Below are positions 27,192 to 35,844 of a stretch of 64,000 nucleotides of DNA, piece after piece. The DNA comes from Cystobacter fuscus. Lineage in GTDB: Bacteria > Myxococcota > Myxococcia > Myxococcales > Myxococcaceae. The notes under the pieces are model-generated. The model did not search any database. It saw nothing but the letters and a program-made list of their open reading frames with translations, and was not told the DNA's origin. The translations under genes were made by a program, and so were the position numbers. Position 1 is the first letter of the stretch. Every line of letters starts with the position of its first letter. Location: contig NZ_CP022098.1 of the NCBI RefSeq assembly GCF_002305875.1, forward strand, positions 3,906,001-3,970,000. The letters run 5' to 3'.

Positions 27192-28277
27192 ATGACCATC
27201 AACGTCAAGAACAGGCCGGCGCCGAGGACGCTCAACACGACGTCCACCCAGGCACCCGCGAAGTCGACGCCAACGGCCAAGAGCGACGCGGCGAATGGGA
27301 CCGCGGGCGCGAGTCCGAGCCCGCAGGTCCAGCCGCAGAAGCCGTCCGCATCCGCCCCGCCCAGCTATCACCAGGACCAGCTCGGCAAACCGAAGGCGCC
27401 TGCCCAGGCGCCCTCGGGCAACGCGGTGTTCCAGTCAAGGCAAGACATCGCCACGCTCAACTCGCGGCGAGGCTCCGTGTTCTCGACCCGGCCCGCACAG
27501 GGAACTTCGGCCAGCTCCGCCCCCCTCGCCACGAGCGCCAGGCAAGCGCCCGCGAAATTCCAGCAGCTCGCGACGACGCACCAGGCGGAGATCACCGCAT
27601 GGTCCGATCAGGCCAATAATCCGACCATCCAGAACTCCTCCGAGAAGGGGGGGGTCTGTGCCGCGATGGTCAATGAGTGGGCTCGCGCGGGCTCGGCGGG
27701 CCCCCAGCAGGAGGCCGACTTCCGCAAGCGCCTGAACGATGGCGACACCCAGCACTTCGTCGATCTGCAGCGCACGAGCAGGCAGAAGCATGAGCAGTTC
27801 ATCAAGAACGACGACTTCCTCGAGAGCCACCCCATTGCGAACCACCTGAAATCAGACGTTCGCAATGAACTCAAGGCGGAGAACGACAAACACAATCAGA
27901 CCATGAACGTCGCTGGTTTCAAGCCGGAGGACATGCTGTTCCCCGCCACCAAGCGCATCAACTCGAATGAGCACCTGGCCGAGATGGTGTCAGGCGCGAT
28001 GCAGACCGCCAAGCCATTGGTCCCCGAGGGCACGAGCTTCTTCGCCAAGATGATGGTCACGGACAAGAATCAAACGGGGGGTCACGCCATCGGCGTCAAG
28101 ATGACTCATCTGCCCGGTGGAAAGATGGAGTACTCGATGCTGGATCCCAACACGGGCGAGTTCTCGAAGATCCCCGAGCAGAATCTCAAGAACTTCATGA
28201 CCGACCACATGAACAAGACGTATGGGAAGGACTATGTGGGAGGCGGTCTCTCACTGCATGCGATGATGCCGGGCTGA
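27192..28277 (+). CDS. YopT-like (peptidase C58) cysteine protease, candidate secreted effector
   Basis: 361 aa. The first 125 residues are Pro/Ser/Ala/Gln-rich and probably disordered, like effector N-termini. The C-terminal domain carries a YopT/AvrPphB-like triad: Cys156 in EKGGVCAAMVNEWAR, His298 in TGGHAIGVKM and Asp318 in YSMLDPNTGEF. Cys-to-His spacing (142) and His-to-Asp spacing (20) approximate the family (from memory 119 and 16 in YopT). Members cleave prenylated Rho GTPases or host kinases, or self-process. GGAG lies 7 nt before ATG 27192. No classical signal peptide is seen; it lies about 2.6 kb from the VgrG island. Confidence 0.65.
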   Translation: MTINVKNRPAPRTLNTTSTQAPAKSTPTAKSDAANGTAGASPSPQVQPQKPSASAPPSYHQDQLGKPKAPAQAPSGNAVFQSRQDIATLNSRRGSVFSTRPAQGTSASSAPLATSARQAPAKFQQLATTHQAEITAWSDQANNPTIQNSSEKGGVCAAMVNEWARAGSAGPQQEADFRKRLNDGDTQHFVDLQRTSRQKHEQFIKNDDFLESHPIANHLKSDVRNELKAENDKHNQTMNVAGFKPEDMLFPATKRINSNEHLAEMVSGAMQTAKPLVPEGTSFFAKMMVTDKNQTGGHAIGVKMTHLPGGKMEYSMLDPNTGEFSKIPEQNLKNFMTDHMNKTYGKDYVGGGLSLHAMMPG

Positions 28278-28289
28278 GGCCTGGGGGCT

Positions 28290-28307
28290 TGCCCCGGTGA
28301 CGGGGCA
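28290..28307 (+). terminator. GTGA-tetraloop hairpin after the YopT-like gene
   Basis: TGCCCCG (28290-28296), loop GTGA, CGGGGCA (28301-28307), 13 nt after the stop; a GC-rich 7-bp stem with a short T-containing tail. Confidence 0.5.
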
Positions 28308-28420
28308 TTCCCGCGTTTCATCCGGAGCGGTCCCCGGGCAAGGTCGAGCCACCGCACGTTGACTGGAAGCGCCGCGGTTCGAGAAGACCGAGGCGTTTCG
28401 CTTTCGTACGCTCAGGTCGG

Positions 28421-28780
28421 CTAAATACTACGCGTGGGCTGCAGGACCGCCTCCGAGAGCGCCGACATGCGTACGGGATCGGCGACCGCGTACTCCGGAT
28501 CGGCGATCATGTTCGCGAAGGCGCGCCGGCTCGGATAGCGGACCAGGGCGACGGTGTCCCAGGCCTGGCCCGGCTCCGCCGCGAGCGGCGTCATGCCGTC
28601 GCCCGCGTAGAGGATCTCCGCGCCGTAGCGCGCGACGAGCGGACCCGCCATCTGCAGGTATTTGAGATAGCGCTCCCGTCCGCCGTCGGGGCGGAAGCGG
28701 AGCAGGTTGAGCATGACGACCGGCGCGCCGTCGTCCTCGCGGAGGAAGCGATCGAGATCGGCGGGATTGAACGCAATCAT
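28421..28780 (-). CDS. DUF1330 family protein
   Basis: 119 aa. It has a ferredoxin-like alpha/beta pattern with PVVMLNLLRFRPDG near residue 19 and DTVALVRYPSRRAFANMIAD, as in DUF1330 proteins. Members are small, probably dimeric cytoplasmic proteins of mostly unknown function. It lies 14 bp downstream of the NTF2-like gene on the same strand, so the two form a unit opposite a LysR gene. Confidence 0.8.
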   Translation of the reverse strand: MIAFNPADLDRFLREDDGAPVVMLNLLRFRPDGGRERYLKYLQMAGPLVARYGAEILYAGDGMTPLAAEPGQAWDTVALVRYPSRRAFANMIADPEYAVADPVRMSALSEAVLQPTRSI

Positions 28781-28794
28781 TTGGATTCCTTTCG

Positions 28795-29184
28795 TTACTT
28801 GAGAGTCTGCTGCGGCACGTTACTGAAGAGGAGGATGCTCTTGATGCGATGCTCGCCGTCGAAGGCGACGACGTCGTAGCCCGTGAAGCCAGCGTTCCCC
28901 GCGGCGTCGACGAACTGCCAGGTGGCGATGGCGTTGTCTTCCCAGCCGAGCATCGCAACGAGGCGGAAGGAGCCACCCGGGCTCCGCGTCTGGAAGGCCC
29001 TGAGGTGGTCTGCCAGGTCGTCGATGCCGGTCCGCGGTTTCGTGGGGTTCGTGAAGACGATCCCCTCCGTGACGCTCGCATGCAGCAGCTGCAGCCGTCG
29101 GTCGTCCGGGATCGCCGACCACGCGGAGAGGAACTTCTCGTACGCGGCCACGCGGAAGTCCGTCATCGCGACCTGCTCCGTCAT
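28795..29184 (-). CDS. SnoaL/NTF2-like protein, possibly a lipoprotein with a non-ATG start
   Basis: From ATG 29184 the frame gives 129 aa with a SnoaL/NTF2-like cone fold (YEKFLSAWSAIPDDRRLQLL, then RTGIDDLADHLRAF and WQFVDAAGNAGFTGYDVVAF). Immediately upstream in the same frame is a good lipoprotein signal, ALLVSVGLCLATGCATT, but it has no ATG, GTG or TTG. A CTG at 29286 is the only evident candidate. Either the protein is a lipoprotein with a rare start, or the N-terminus was lost. The function is probably small-molecule binding; the gene is regulated, if at all, by the divergent LysR gene. Confidence 0.65.
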   Translation of the reverse strand: MTEQVAMTDFRVAAYEKFLSAWSAIPDDRRLQLLHASVTEGIVFTNPTKPRTGIDDLADHLRAFQTRSPGGSFRLVAMLGWEDNAIATWQFVDAAGNAGFTGYDVVAFDGEHRIKSILLFSNVPQQTLK

Positions 29185-29310
29185 CGAGGTGCGCACCGCG
29201 GGCGTCGGCGGTGCGGTCGTGGCGCAGCCCGTCGCGAGGCAGAGCCCGACCGAGACGAGGAGCGCCCGCGCCCTTGCGGTGCCCAGCGCTCGGGCTGTAC
29301 ACCGCGGTCC

Positions 29311-30246
29311 ATGAGCGCCATCGACTTCGAGGTCTCCGTTCCGCAGCTGCGATGCTTCATCGCCGTGGTGGACGCCGGCTCGGTCGCCGAGGCTGGTCGC
29401 CGCCTCGGGATGTCGGCGGCGAGCGTGTCGAAGGCGATCACCCGGCTGGAGGAGGGCGCCGGCGTGCGGCTCCTCCACCGGTCGACCCACGCGCTTTCTC
29501 TCACCGAGGCCGGAGAGGCGCTGCTCGAGCCGGCGCGCGAGGCCGTGCGCGCGGCGGAGGCCTTCGAGGATGCGGCCGGGCATGCCAGAGGCAGCGGCGA
29601 CGCCGGCGTCGTGCGCCTCACTGCGGCGGTGGGGTTCGTCCGGCACGTCCTCGTGCCGATGCTTGGCGAGCTCGCGCGGCTTCATCCCGAGATCCAGCTC
29701 GACGTCCGCGCGACGAACGAGGTCCTCGATCTTGCCGACGACGGCATCGACCTCGCGATCCGATCTGGCTCCCTCGTCGGTCTGCCAGGCCACATCCATC
29801 AAACCTGGTTCACGTGCCCGTGGGTGATCTGCGCCGCGCCGAGCTACCTCGCCCGGCGACCCGCGCCGCGGACGATCTCGGAGCTCGACGAGCACGACCT
29901 CATCAGGTTCCGGAACCCCCAGAGCGGACAGATCCAGCCCTGGCCCCACCGGACGGTGGCCGGCACGACCGGGGGGACCTACGAGCCACGGGCGCGGTTC
30001 GCGTTCGACGACGGCGGCGCCGTCTGGGGTACGATGCTCGCGGGCGGCGGCATCGCATGCGTCCCGCTCTACATCGCGGCCGCCTCGCTCCGGAACGGCG
30101 CGGCAGTCGAGCTCCTCGCCGATTTCCGCGGCGCCGCCGCGACTGTGGTCATGCTGCGCCGGGATCGCCGGCTGACGCCCGGTCGCCTCTCTACGCTGAT
30201 GGCCTTCCTGAGCGCGCGTGCCCCGGACTTCTCTGATCTCCTCTGA
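29311..30246 (+). CDS. LysR-family transcriptional regulator
   Basis: 311 aa. N-terminal helix-turn-helix (about 10-70, AEAGRRLGMSAASVSKAITR) and a LysR effector domain with ADDGIDLAIRSG (about 145-156) and GGGIACVPLY. It resembles the AaeR/DmlR group. It is divergent from the NTF2-like/DUF1330 pair, whose N-terminal signal may overlap its promoter. Likely local regulator; ligand unknown. Confidence 0.87.
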   Translation: MSAIDFEVSVPQLRCFIAVVDAGSVAEAGRRLGMSAASVSKAITRLEEGAGVRLLHRSTHALSLTEAGEALLEPAREAVRAAEAFEDAAGHARGSGDAGVVRLTAAVGFVRHVLVPMLGELARLHPEIQLDVRATNEVLDLADDGIDLAIRSGSLVGLPGHIHQTWFTCPWVICAAPSYLARRPAPRTISELDEHDLIRFRNPQSGQIQPWPHRTVAGTTGGTYEPRARFAFDDGGAVWGTMLAGGGIACVPLYIAAASLRNGAAVELLADFRGAAATVVMLRRDRRLTPGRLSTLMAFLSARAPDFSDLL

Positions 30247-30870
30247 CCCGCATCGTCTTGACATGCCGACGACTCTGGCAGCGTGCGCGCGGTCGCTGTA
30301 GCCCTCGGGCGGGCAGGGCAGTGTTGCCCTCGCGGCAGGACCGTCACGGCTTCCAGACGAGGAGCGTGGGACCGCGCGGGGCGAAATCGTTGTTCGTGGT
30401 CTCGCGCGTGTGCTGGATCTCGAGGGGGCTACCGGTTCGCCAGCCTCGTGGCGGGGCCGTGAGGGGCGCGACCTGGTCGGTCTTGGCAGGACTGTAAAGG
30501 TGGCGACCCGCGGAGGTTCTGTCGAGACTTGGCTACCCAACGTTGGGGTCCTGCCCCGACACCCCGCGCCGACTGTCCGGCGCGTCAGAGGCCTCTATCG
30601 CCGTTCACGTCGTCGTTCTCGTGCTGACGAGTCGTCTGACACCTGGGGCGACACCTGGGGCTGGGGCGGCCCCTGACGAGTCGTCTGATACCTGCGGCAC
30701 CCTCCCACGACCGCATTCACTTCCGCGCGCCTACGAGTCGTCTGACACCCTTCCTGGGACACCCTTCCTGGCTCCAATCCACCAACTTTCCGAGTTTTTT
30801 GGACAGGTTGGCGCGCAGGTACTGCATGAAGGAGGCGTGCTCAGCCTCCGCGCCCACACCAGCAGGTGAA
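30247..30870. other. 624-bp region with short repeats before the VgrG island
   Basis: No gene is supported. It contains three copies of a 20-bp motif (30624-30750, annotated separately), a direct repeat of ACACCCTTCCTGG at 30746 and 30760, and a last stretch (30788-30870) leading to the vgrG stop. Short open frames here lack start sites or family resemblance. It marks the left edge of the T6SS island. Confidence 0.4.
30624..30750 (+). repeat. Three copies of an ACGAGTCGTCTGAYACC motif
   Basis: The motif occurs at 30624-30643, 30673-30692 and 30731-30750; the third lacks the leading TG. Starts are 49 and 58 bp apart. The core GACGAGTCGTC is a palindrome around one base in the first two copies. 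This is not a CRISPR: units are short, spacers are unequal and repetitive. Confidence 0.6.
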
Positions 30871-33129
30871 TTAGTTCTCCGAAATCTTCGAGCCCTTGAT
30901 GATCACGTCTCCGCTGGCGGTAATTTCAATCTTCGCGCCCTTGATGACCACGTCACCATTCTTCTTCACCTGCAGGGTGGCGGAGCCGACCTTGAGGGTG
31001 AACTGTTCCTGGGCGACCAGCGACAGCTCCTTGGCGGATAGCGTGTAGGAGTCCTTGACGGCGTGGTTGAGTTTGCCGCCTACGCTCAGCAGCAGGTCCT
31101 TTCCCACCTTGAGGGTGCGGGATTTGTCGACCTGCTCGGACATGTCTCCTCCTACTTGGAGGGTCCGCGAGCCCTTGACCGTCTCGGACTTCTTCGCGCC
31201 CACCACCTCTACCTTGGCACCGCCCACCTGCTCGGACTTGAGGCCGCCCACGAGTTGGTTGAGTGCTCCACCCACCGTGACGGCATAGGCCCCGCCCACG
31301 TTGAGCATCTTCCCCAGACCCACCGTCTCTGCCGAGGCCAGTGACACCGATACATTCTGGTTGCCACCGACCTGGATGGATTGGTCCCCCATCACGGACT
31401 CGGTGTGGTTGCCCGTCACCGTGGTCGAGCGGTCCTTGACTACCTCCAGGCTCTGGTTGCCGCCGATCACGGTGTCATCGTTCTTCTTCACCTCGAGCGA
31501 CTGGTTGCCCTCGATGGTGCGGCTGCGGTCCTTCTTCACGAGCAGCGTCTCGTTGCCGCGGACTTCCTGCGTCTTGTCGTTCTCCACGACGATTTGGAAG
31601 TCCTTCTGGGCGTGCAGGTAGATCTGCTCCGCGCCCGCGGCATCCTCGATGCGCAGTTCGTTGTAGCCGTTGCCCCCTGGGCTGGAACTGGAGCGCAGCG
31701 TGCTCTGGGTCTTATCCCGGGGCAGATCGATGGGAGGCGGGTTCTGGCCGTTGTAGACGCTCCCGGTGACGATGGGACGATCAGGGTCCCCCTCGAGGAA
31801 CTCCACCACCACTTCTTGCCCGATGCGCGGCAGGTAGAGCGCCCCCCAGCCCGGCCCAGCCCAGGCCTGGCTCACGCGGATCCAGCAGGAACTCCTGTCA
31901 TCTCCCTTGCCCTCACGATCCCAATGGAATTGGACCTTGATACGGCCGTGTTCGTCGGTGTGGATTTCCTCTCCTGGGGGCCCCACGACGATGGCCGTCT
32001 GTGCGCCCGCGATAAAGGGGTGTCGGGTGTCTCGTGGCGGGCGGTAGGGGACCTGGGCGGACAGGCAGGTGAACTCGTTGTGATAGCCCTCCTTGCTGCC
32101 CGGCTGGGCCTGCTCGAAGGTGAGGACCTCGGGCTGGCGGCCCACGTGCTTTACGGAGAGCACGAGATAGCTCCGGTTGAACGCGCCCACCGGATGCTCG
32201 TCCAATTCGAAGCTGTAGCCCGTGCACAGGCGCCGGCAGTTGCTGGCACCCGCCAGGTGCTCCACGCGCGCGCGGAGTTCCTCCAGGCGCACCTTGGCGA
32301 GCGCCTTGCCCGCGCCGGGTTCCTCGTAGCGGGCGGGGTAGTCGTAGATCTCAAGCGCCGTCTCGCCCTCGTCGGCGGTGGCGGTGAGATCCTGCCCTGG
32401 CCGCACGAAGTTGAAGTCTCGCAATGCCACCGCGCCGGGCTGGACCTGCATCTGAGAGGAGAACGCATGCACGGATTCGCTTCCCGCCACCAGCTTGCTG
32501 CGCTCACGGAAAACGAGGCGGGCATCTCCGGTCATGGCCGGGCAGGTGAGGGACGTGTCGCTCAGCACCATCAGGTGTGAGTCCTCAGCGTGCTCGAAGT
32601 AGTAGAAGATGCCCTCTTCCTCGAGCAGCCGTTGCACGAACTCCAGGTCCGATTCGCGGTACTGCACGCAGTAGTTTCGGGGGGGATAGGAGCCCTTGAG
32701 TGACAGCTTGTGCTCCACCATCGCCTCGTTGAGCACCTTGTGGACGATGTCCGGGACGGTCATCTCCTGGAAGATGCGGCTGCGGCGGGTATGGCGGAGA
32801 GTCCAGAGGCGGGGAACTAACGTGACGCGGTGGCGCTGCTGTTCCGGGGACCGGCCAGCCTCCCACCGGGCGACGCGCACCACGATGCCCTGGAAGAAAC
32901 GCGCCGTTCCATCACCGAGCTGCACCGTCAGAAGCGCACGCTGGCCCAACAGGGCCTTGTCGTCCACCTCCACGTCAGGCGGAGCCGCGAGGGTCACCTC
33001 GACGGAATAGGGCTGGGAGAGGAACTCGTTGGCCTCGAAGCCCACGACAGCGAGATCCCCCGCGGCATGCGGTCCGACCTGGAACTCGAATTCGGCTTGA
33101 TTTGCCTGGAGTGCGGCATTCGCGATCAC
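30871..33129 (-). CDS. vgrG: VgrG, type VI secretion tip protein (copy 1)
   Basis: 752 aa from GTG 33129, with AAGGGGGA just upstream; the frame continues 73 residues further without a start site. The gp27-like head (about 1-400, with [22 protein letters not shown]) and the gp5-like OB domain (about 400-520, with [20 protein letters not shown] and [17 protein letters not shown]) are typical. They are followed by a long beta-helical needle of short repeats ending KISEN, with no added effector domain. It forms the puncturing spike of the T6SS. Divergent from the second vgrG; 184 bp between them serves both. Confidence 0.93.
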   Translation of the reverse strand: MIANAALQANQAEFEFQVGPHAAGDLAVVGFEANEFLSQPYSVEVTLAAPPDVEVDDKALLGQRALLTVQLGDGTARFFQGIVVRVARWEAGRSPEQQRHRVTLVPRLWTLRHTRRSRIFQEMTVPDIVHKVLNEAMVEHKLSLKGSYPPRNYCVQYRESDLEFVQRLLEEEGIFYYFEHAEDSHLMVLSDTSLTCPAMTGDARLVFRERSKLVAGSESVHAFSSQMQVQPGAVALRDFNFVRPGQDLTATADEGETALEIYDYPARYEEPGAGKALAKVRLEELRARVEHLAGASNCRRLCTGYSFELDEHPVGAFNRSYLVLSVKHVGRQPEVLTFEQAQPGSKEGYHNEFTCLSAQVPYRPPRDTRHPFIAGAQTAIVVGPPGEEIHTDEHGRIKVQFHWDREGKGDDRSSCWIRVSQAWAGPGWGALYLPRIGQEVVVEFLEGDPDRPIVTGSVYNGQNPPPIDLPRDKTQSTLRSSSSPGGNGYNELRIEDAAGAEQIYLHAQKDFQIVVENDKTQEVRGNETLLVKKDRSRTIEGNQSLEVKKNDDTVIGGNQSLEVVKDRSTTVTGNHTESVMGDQSIQVGGNQNVSVSLASAETVGLGKMLNVGGAYAVTVGGALNQLVGGLKSEQVGGAKVEVVGAKKSETVKGSRTLQVGGDMSEQVDKSRTLKVGKDLLLSVGGKLNHAVKDSYTLSAKELSLVAQEQFTLKVGSATLQVKKNGDVVIKGAKIEITASGDVIIKGSKISEN

Positions 33130-33313
33130 GAAGTCCCCCTTCGTCTCATGGGTCTGGATGGGTTCAAAGCACGTCCCGTCGCCGCCGCGCAATGGAGCAC
33201 CGTGTGCTTCTAGCGACGTTGCCCCAGCTTGTGTTCCCGTGACCAAAGGGTGTTCAATCCAGGTGGGGGCTTTGTGGTATGGTTCCATTCCAGTCCTAGA
33301 AAGAGGGGGGTCC
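33130..33313. promoter_or_regulatory. Divergent promoter region between the two vgrG genes
   Basis: It holds two G-rich ribosome binding sites, one for each GTG start (AAGGGGGA on the minus strand, AGAGGGGGG on the plus strand). No operator was recognised. Confidence 0.45.
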
Positions 33314-35803
33314 GTGAGCCAGACCCGAATTCCTGCCTTTTCCTTCAAGGTGGGGTCTCACGAGGCGGAGAGCCTGTCAGTCAGTCACATCTCGGGTCGA
33401 GAGGGGCTCAACCGCCTCTATGAGTTCCAGGTGGGCTTCCATCCTCTGGGAGACGAGCCACTGGACGCGCAGGAGTTGTTGGGGACCGAGGCGTTCCTGA
33501 CGGTGCTTCTGCCCGAGGGCAAGACGCGTCATGTGCATGGGTGGGTGCGCGCGGTGGACACGCTGGGCCAGCAGGGGGGGCGCTGGCGATACCAAGTCTG
33601 GGTGGTGCCCAGGGCGTGGTGGCTCACGCGGGTGCAGCACAGCCGTATCTTCCAGGGCAAGACGGTGCCGCAGATCGTGAAGACGGTGCTGGAGGAGAGG
33701 GGCGTGAAGGTGATGCTGTCGCTGAGCGACAGCTACGAGGCACGCGAGTACTGCACGCAGTATCGGGAGACGGACTTCGCCTTCGTGAGCCGGCTGATGG
33801 AGTGGGAGGGTCTCTTCTACTTCTTCCAGCACTCGGAGGCGGGGCACGTGCTGGTGGTGGGCGACAAGCCCAACGTGCACGAAGTGCTGCCGGGCGGAGC
33901 GAAACTGCCGCTGCGAGAGAACGATGGACGGGCGGAAGACGAGGAATACCTCTCGTCACTCCAGAGGGTGCACCGGCTGCGACCTGGAAAGTTGCACCTC
34001 AAGGACTACGACTTCGAGAAACCCGCGCTGGACGTGTCGGGCAAGGCGCAGGACATCTCCAACGGCCAGGACGCGCTGGAGGTGTACGACTACCCGGGAG
34101 AGTACGTCGCCCTGGCGGTAGGAAAGGGCACGGCGAAGGTGCGCCTGGAAGAGGCGGTGCAGGCGGCGCGTACCTTGGAGGGAGAGGGCGTGTGCCCGCG
34201 ACTGACTCCAGGTTACCGCTTCGAGGTGGAGGACGACGGCACCCACGCGGGCGAATACGTGGTGGTGGAGGTGGTGCACTCGGGCCAGCAACCGGAGGCG
34301 CGCGGAAGCCGCGAGGCGCTGGGCAAGCTGTACCGCAACAGCTTCAAGTGCATGCCGGCCAAGGTGCCTTTCCGGCCGAGACGGACCACAGCAATGCCGC
34401 ACATCCCCGGGTTGCAGACGGCGACAGTGGTGGGGCCGGGGGAAGAGGAAATCCACACGGACGAGCACGGGCGCATCAAGGTGCAGTTCCACTGGGACCG
34501 GGAGGGCCAGCGGGACGACAAGGCCTCGTGCTGGGTGCGGGTGGGGCAGGCGTGGGGAGGCCCGGCTTGGGGCGCCCTCTACCTGCCGCGCATTGGCCAG
34601 GAAGTGGTGGTGCGCTTCCTGGAGGGCAACCCGGACCGGCCGCTGATTGCCGGCACCGTGTACAACGGGAGCAACCCGACGCCTTACGTGCTGCCGGACG
34701 AGAAGACGAAGTCCACACTCAAGAGCGCCTCCAGCCTGGGCAGCGACGGCTTCAACGAATTCCGCATCGAGGACGCAGTTGGTAAAGAGGAGATCTTCGT
34801 GCATGGGCAGAAGGACGAGGAGCTCCTCACCGAGAACGACAAGGATCAGGAAGTGCGTGGCTACGAGGAGCTGCTGGTGAAGAAGGACCGCTCCCGCACG
34901 GTGGAGGGCAACCAGTTCCTCTTTGTTGCTCTTGAGGATGACAGCTTCGTGGAGGGGAACCAATCGCTGACGGTGCGCGGGAACCGCACCACCGACACCA
35001 ACGGGAGCCACAGCGAGTCGGTGGAAGGCAACCAGGCCATCACCGTAGTGAAGAACTTCACGGCGACCGTCACGCAGGCGGCCTCGGAGTCGGTGGGGGC
35101 CGCCAAGGCCCTCACCGTTGGCGCGGGCTACATCGTCAACGTGGCGCTGGCCTTCAACGAGGCCGTTGGCGGCCTCAAATCCGAGCAGATTGCTGGAGCG
35201 CACACCGAGTATGTCATCGGCAGCCGCCAGGAGATCGTCTCCAAGGACAGTGATCTCAAGGTCTCCAAGGGGTACGCGACGGAGGTGAAGGGGCAGTTCA
35301 ACCAAACGGTGGGCGAGGACCAGAAGCAAGACATCGGAGCCGAGTCCCAGCTGGAGGTCACCGAGGCCGTGGCCTGGCTGGCCAAGACGTTCTCCCTCCA
35401 GGCCGACAAGGTCTCGCTCATCGTCAACGAAAAGCTCATCCTCTCCATCGAGAAGTCCGGCAACGTCCAGCTCTTCGCCCAATCGCTCACCCTGGAGGGC
35501 TCGGAGGTCAAGATGAAGGGTGCCAAGGTCAAGAAGCTGTCGGCCGGCTCCCTCAAGGACAAGTCCGCCAAGCTCAAGGACATCGAAAAGCTGGAGGACG
35601 CCAAGCTCGGCCCCATGGAGTTCCAGCTCAAGGGCCCTGATGGCAAGGCCCTCGCGAACGTCGCCTATGAGGTGGAACTGCCGGATGGCACCCTCAAGAA
35701 GGGTCGGCTCGATGGCAGTGGGCGCGCGAAGCTGGAGGATGTCCCCCCTGGCCAGTGCCGCATCTCCTTCCCTGACCTTGAGGCGGGCGTCTTCAAGACC
35801 TGA
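33314..35803 (+). CDS. vgrG: VgrG with C-terminal transthyretin-like adaptor domain (copy 2)
   Basis: 829 aa from GTG 33314, with AGAGGGGGG 3 nt upstream. Head and OB domains match copy 1 ([38 protein letters not shown]), then the beta-helical needle. A C-terminal extension (about 765-829, [20 protein letters not shown] then [20 protein letters not shown]) is a carboxypeptidase-regulatory or transthyretin-like fold that in other VgrGs docks a cargo effector. The next gene, 41 bp downstream, encodes a LysM-amidohydrolase, the obvious cargo candidate. Confidence 0.92.
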   Translation: MSQTRIPAFSFKVGSHEAESLSVSHISGREGLNRLYEFQVGFHPLGDEPLDAQELLGTEAFLTVLLPEGKTRHVHGWVRAVDTLGQQGGRWRYQVWVVPRAWWLTRVQHSRIFQGKTVPQIVKTVLEERGVKVMLSLSDSYEAREYCTQYRETDFAFVSRLMEWEGLFYFFQHSEAGHVLVVGDKPNVHEVLPGGAKLPLRENDGRAEDEEYLSSLQRVHRLRPGKLHLKDYDFEKPALDVSGKAQDISNGQDALEVYDYPGEYVALAVGKGTAKVRLEEAVQAARTLEGEGVCPRLTPGYRFEVEDDGTHAGEYVVVEVVHSGQQPEARGSREALGKLYRNSFKCMPAKVPFRPRRTTAMPHIPGLQTATVVGPGEEEIHTDEHGRIKVQFHWDREGQRDDKASCWVRVGQAWGGPAWGALYLPRIGQEVVVRFLEGNPDRPLIAGTVYNGSNPTPYVLPDEKTKSTLKSASSLGSDGFNEFRIEDAVGKEEIFVHGQKDEELLTENDKDQEVRGYEELLVKKDRSRTVEGNQFLFVALEDDSFVEGNQSLTVRGNRTTDTNGSHSESVEGNQAITVVKNFTATVTQAASESVGAAKALTVGAGYIVNVALAFNEAVGGLKSEQIAGAHTEYVIGSRQEIVSKDSDLKVSKGYATEVKGQFNQTVGEDQKQDIGAESQLEVTEAVAWLAKTFSLQADKVSLIVNEKLILSIEKSGNVQLFAQSLTLEGSEVKMKGAKVKKLSAGSLKDKSAKLKDIEKLEDAKLGPMEFQLKGPDGKALANVAYEVELPDGTLKKGRLDGSGRAKLEDVPPGQCRISFPDLEAGVFKT

Positions 35804-35844
35804 CGCTCCCTCCTCTCCCTTCCCCTCCTCCTCTCCCCTACACC

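Noticed and set aside
30624-30750. CRISPR array
   Set aside because: Only three short units, unequal spacers and no cas genes.
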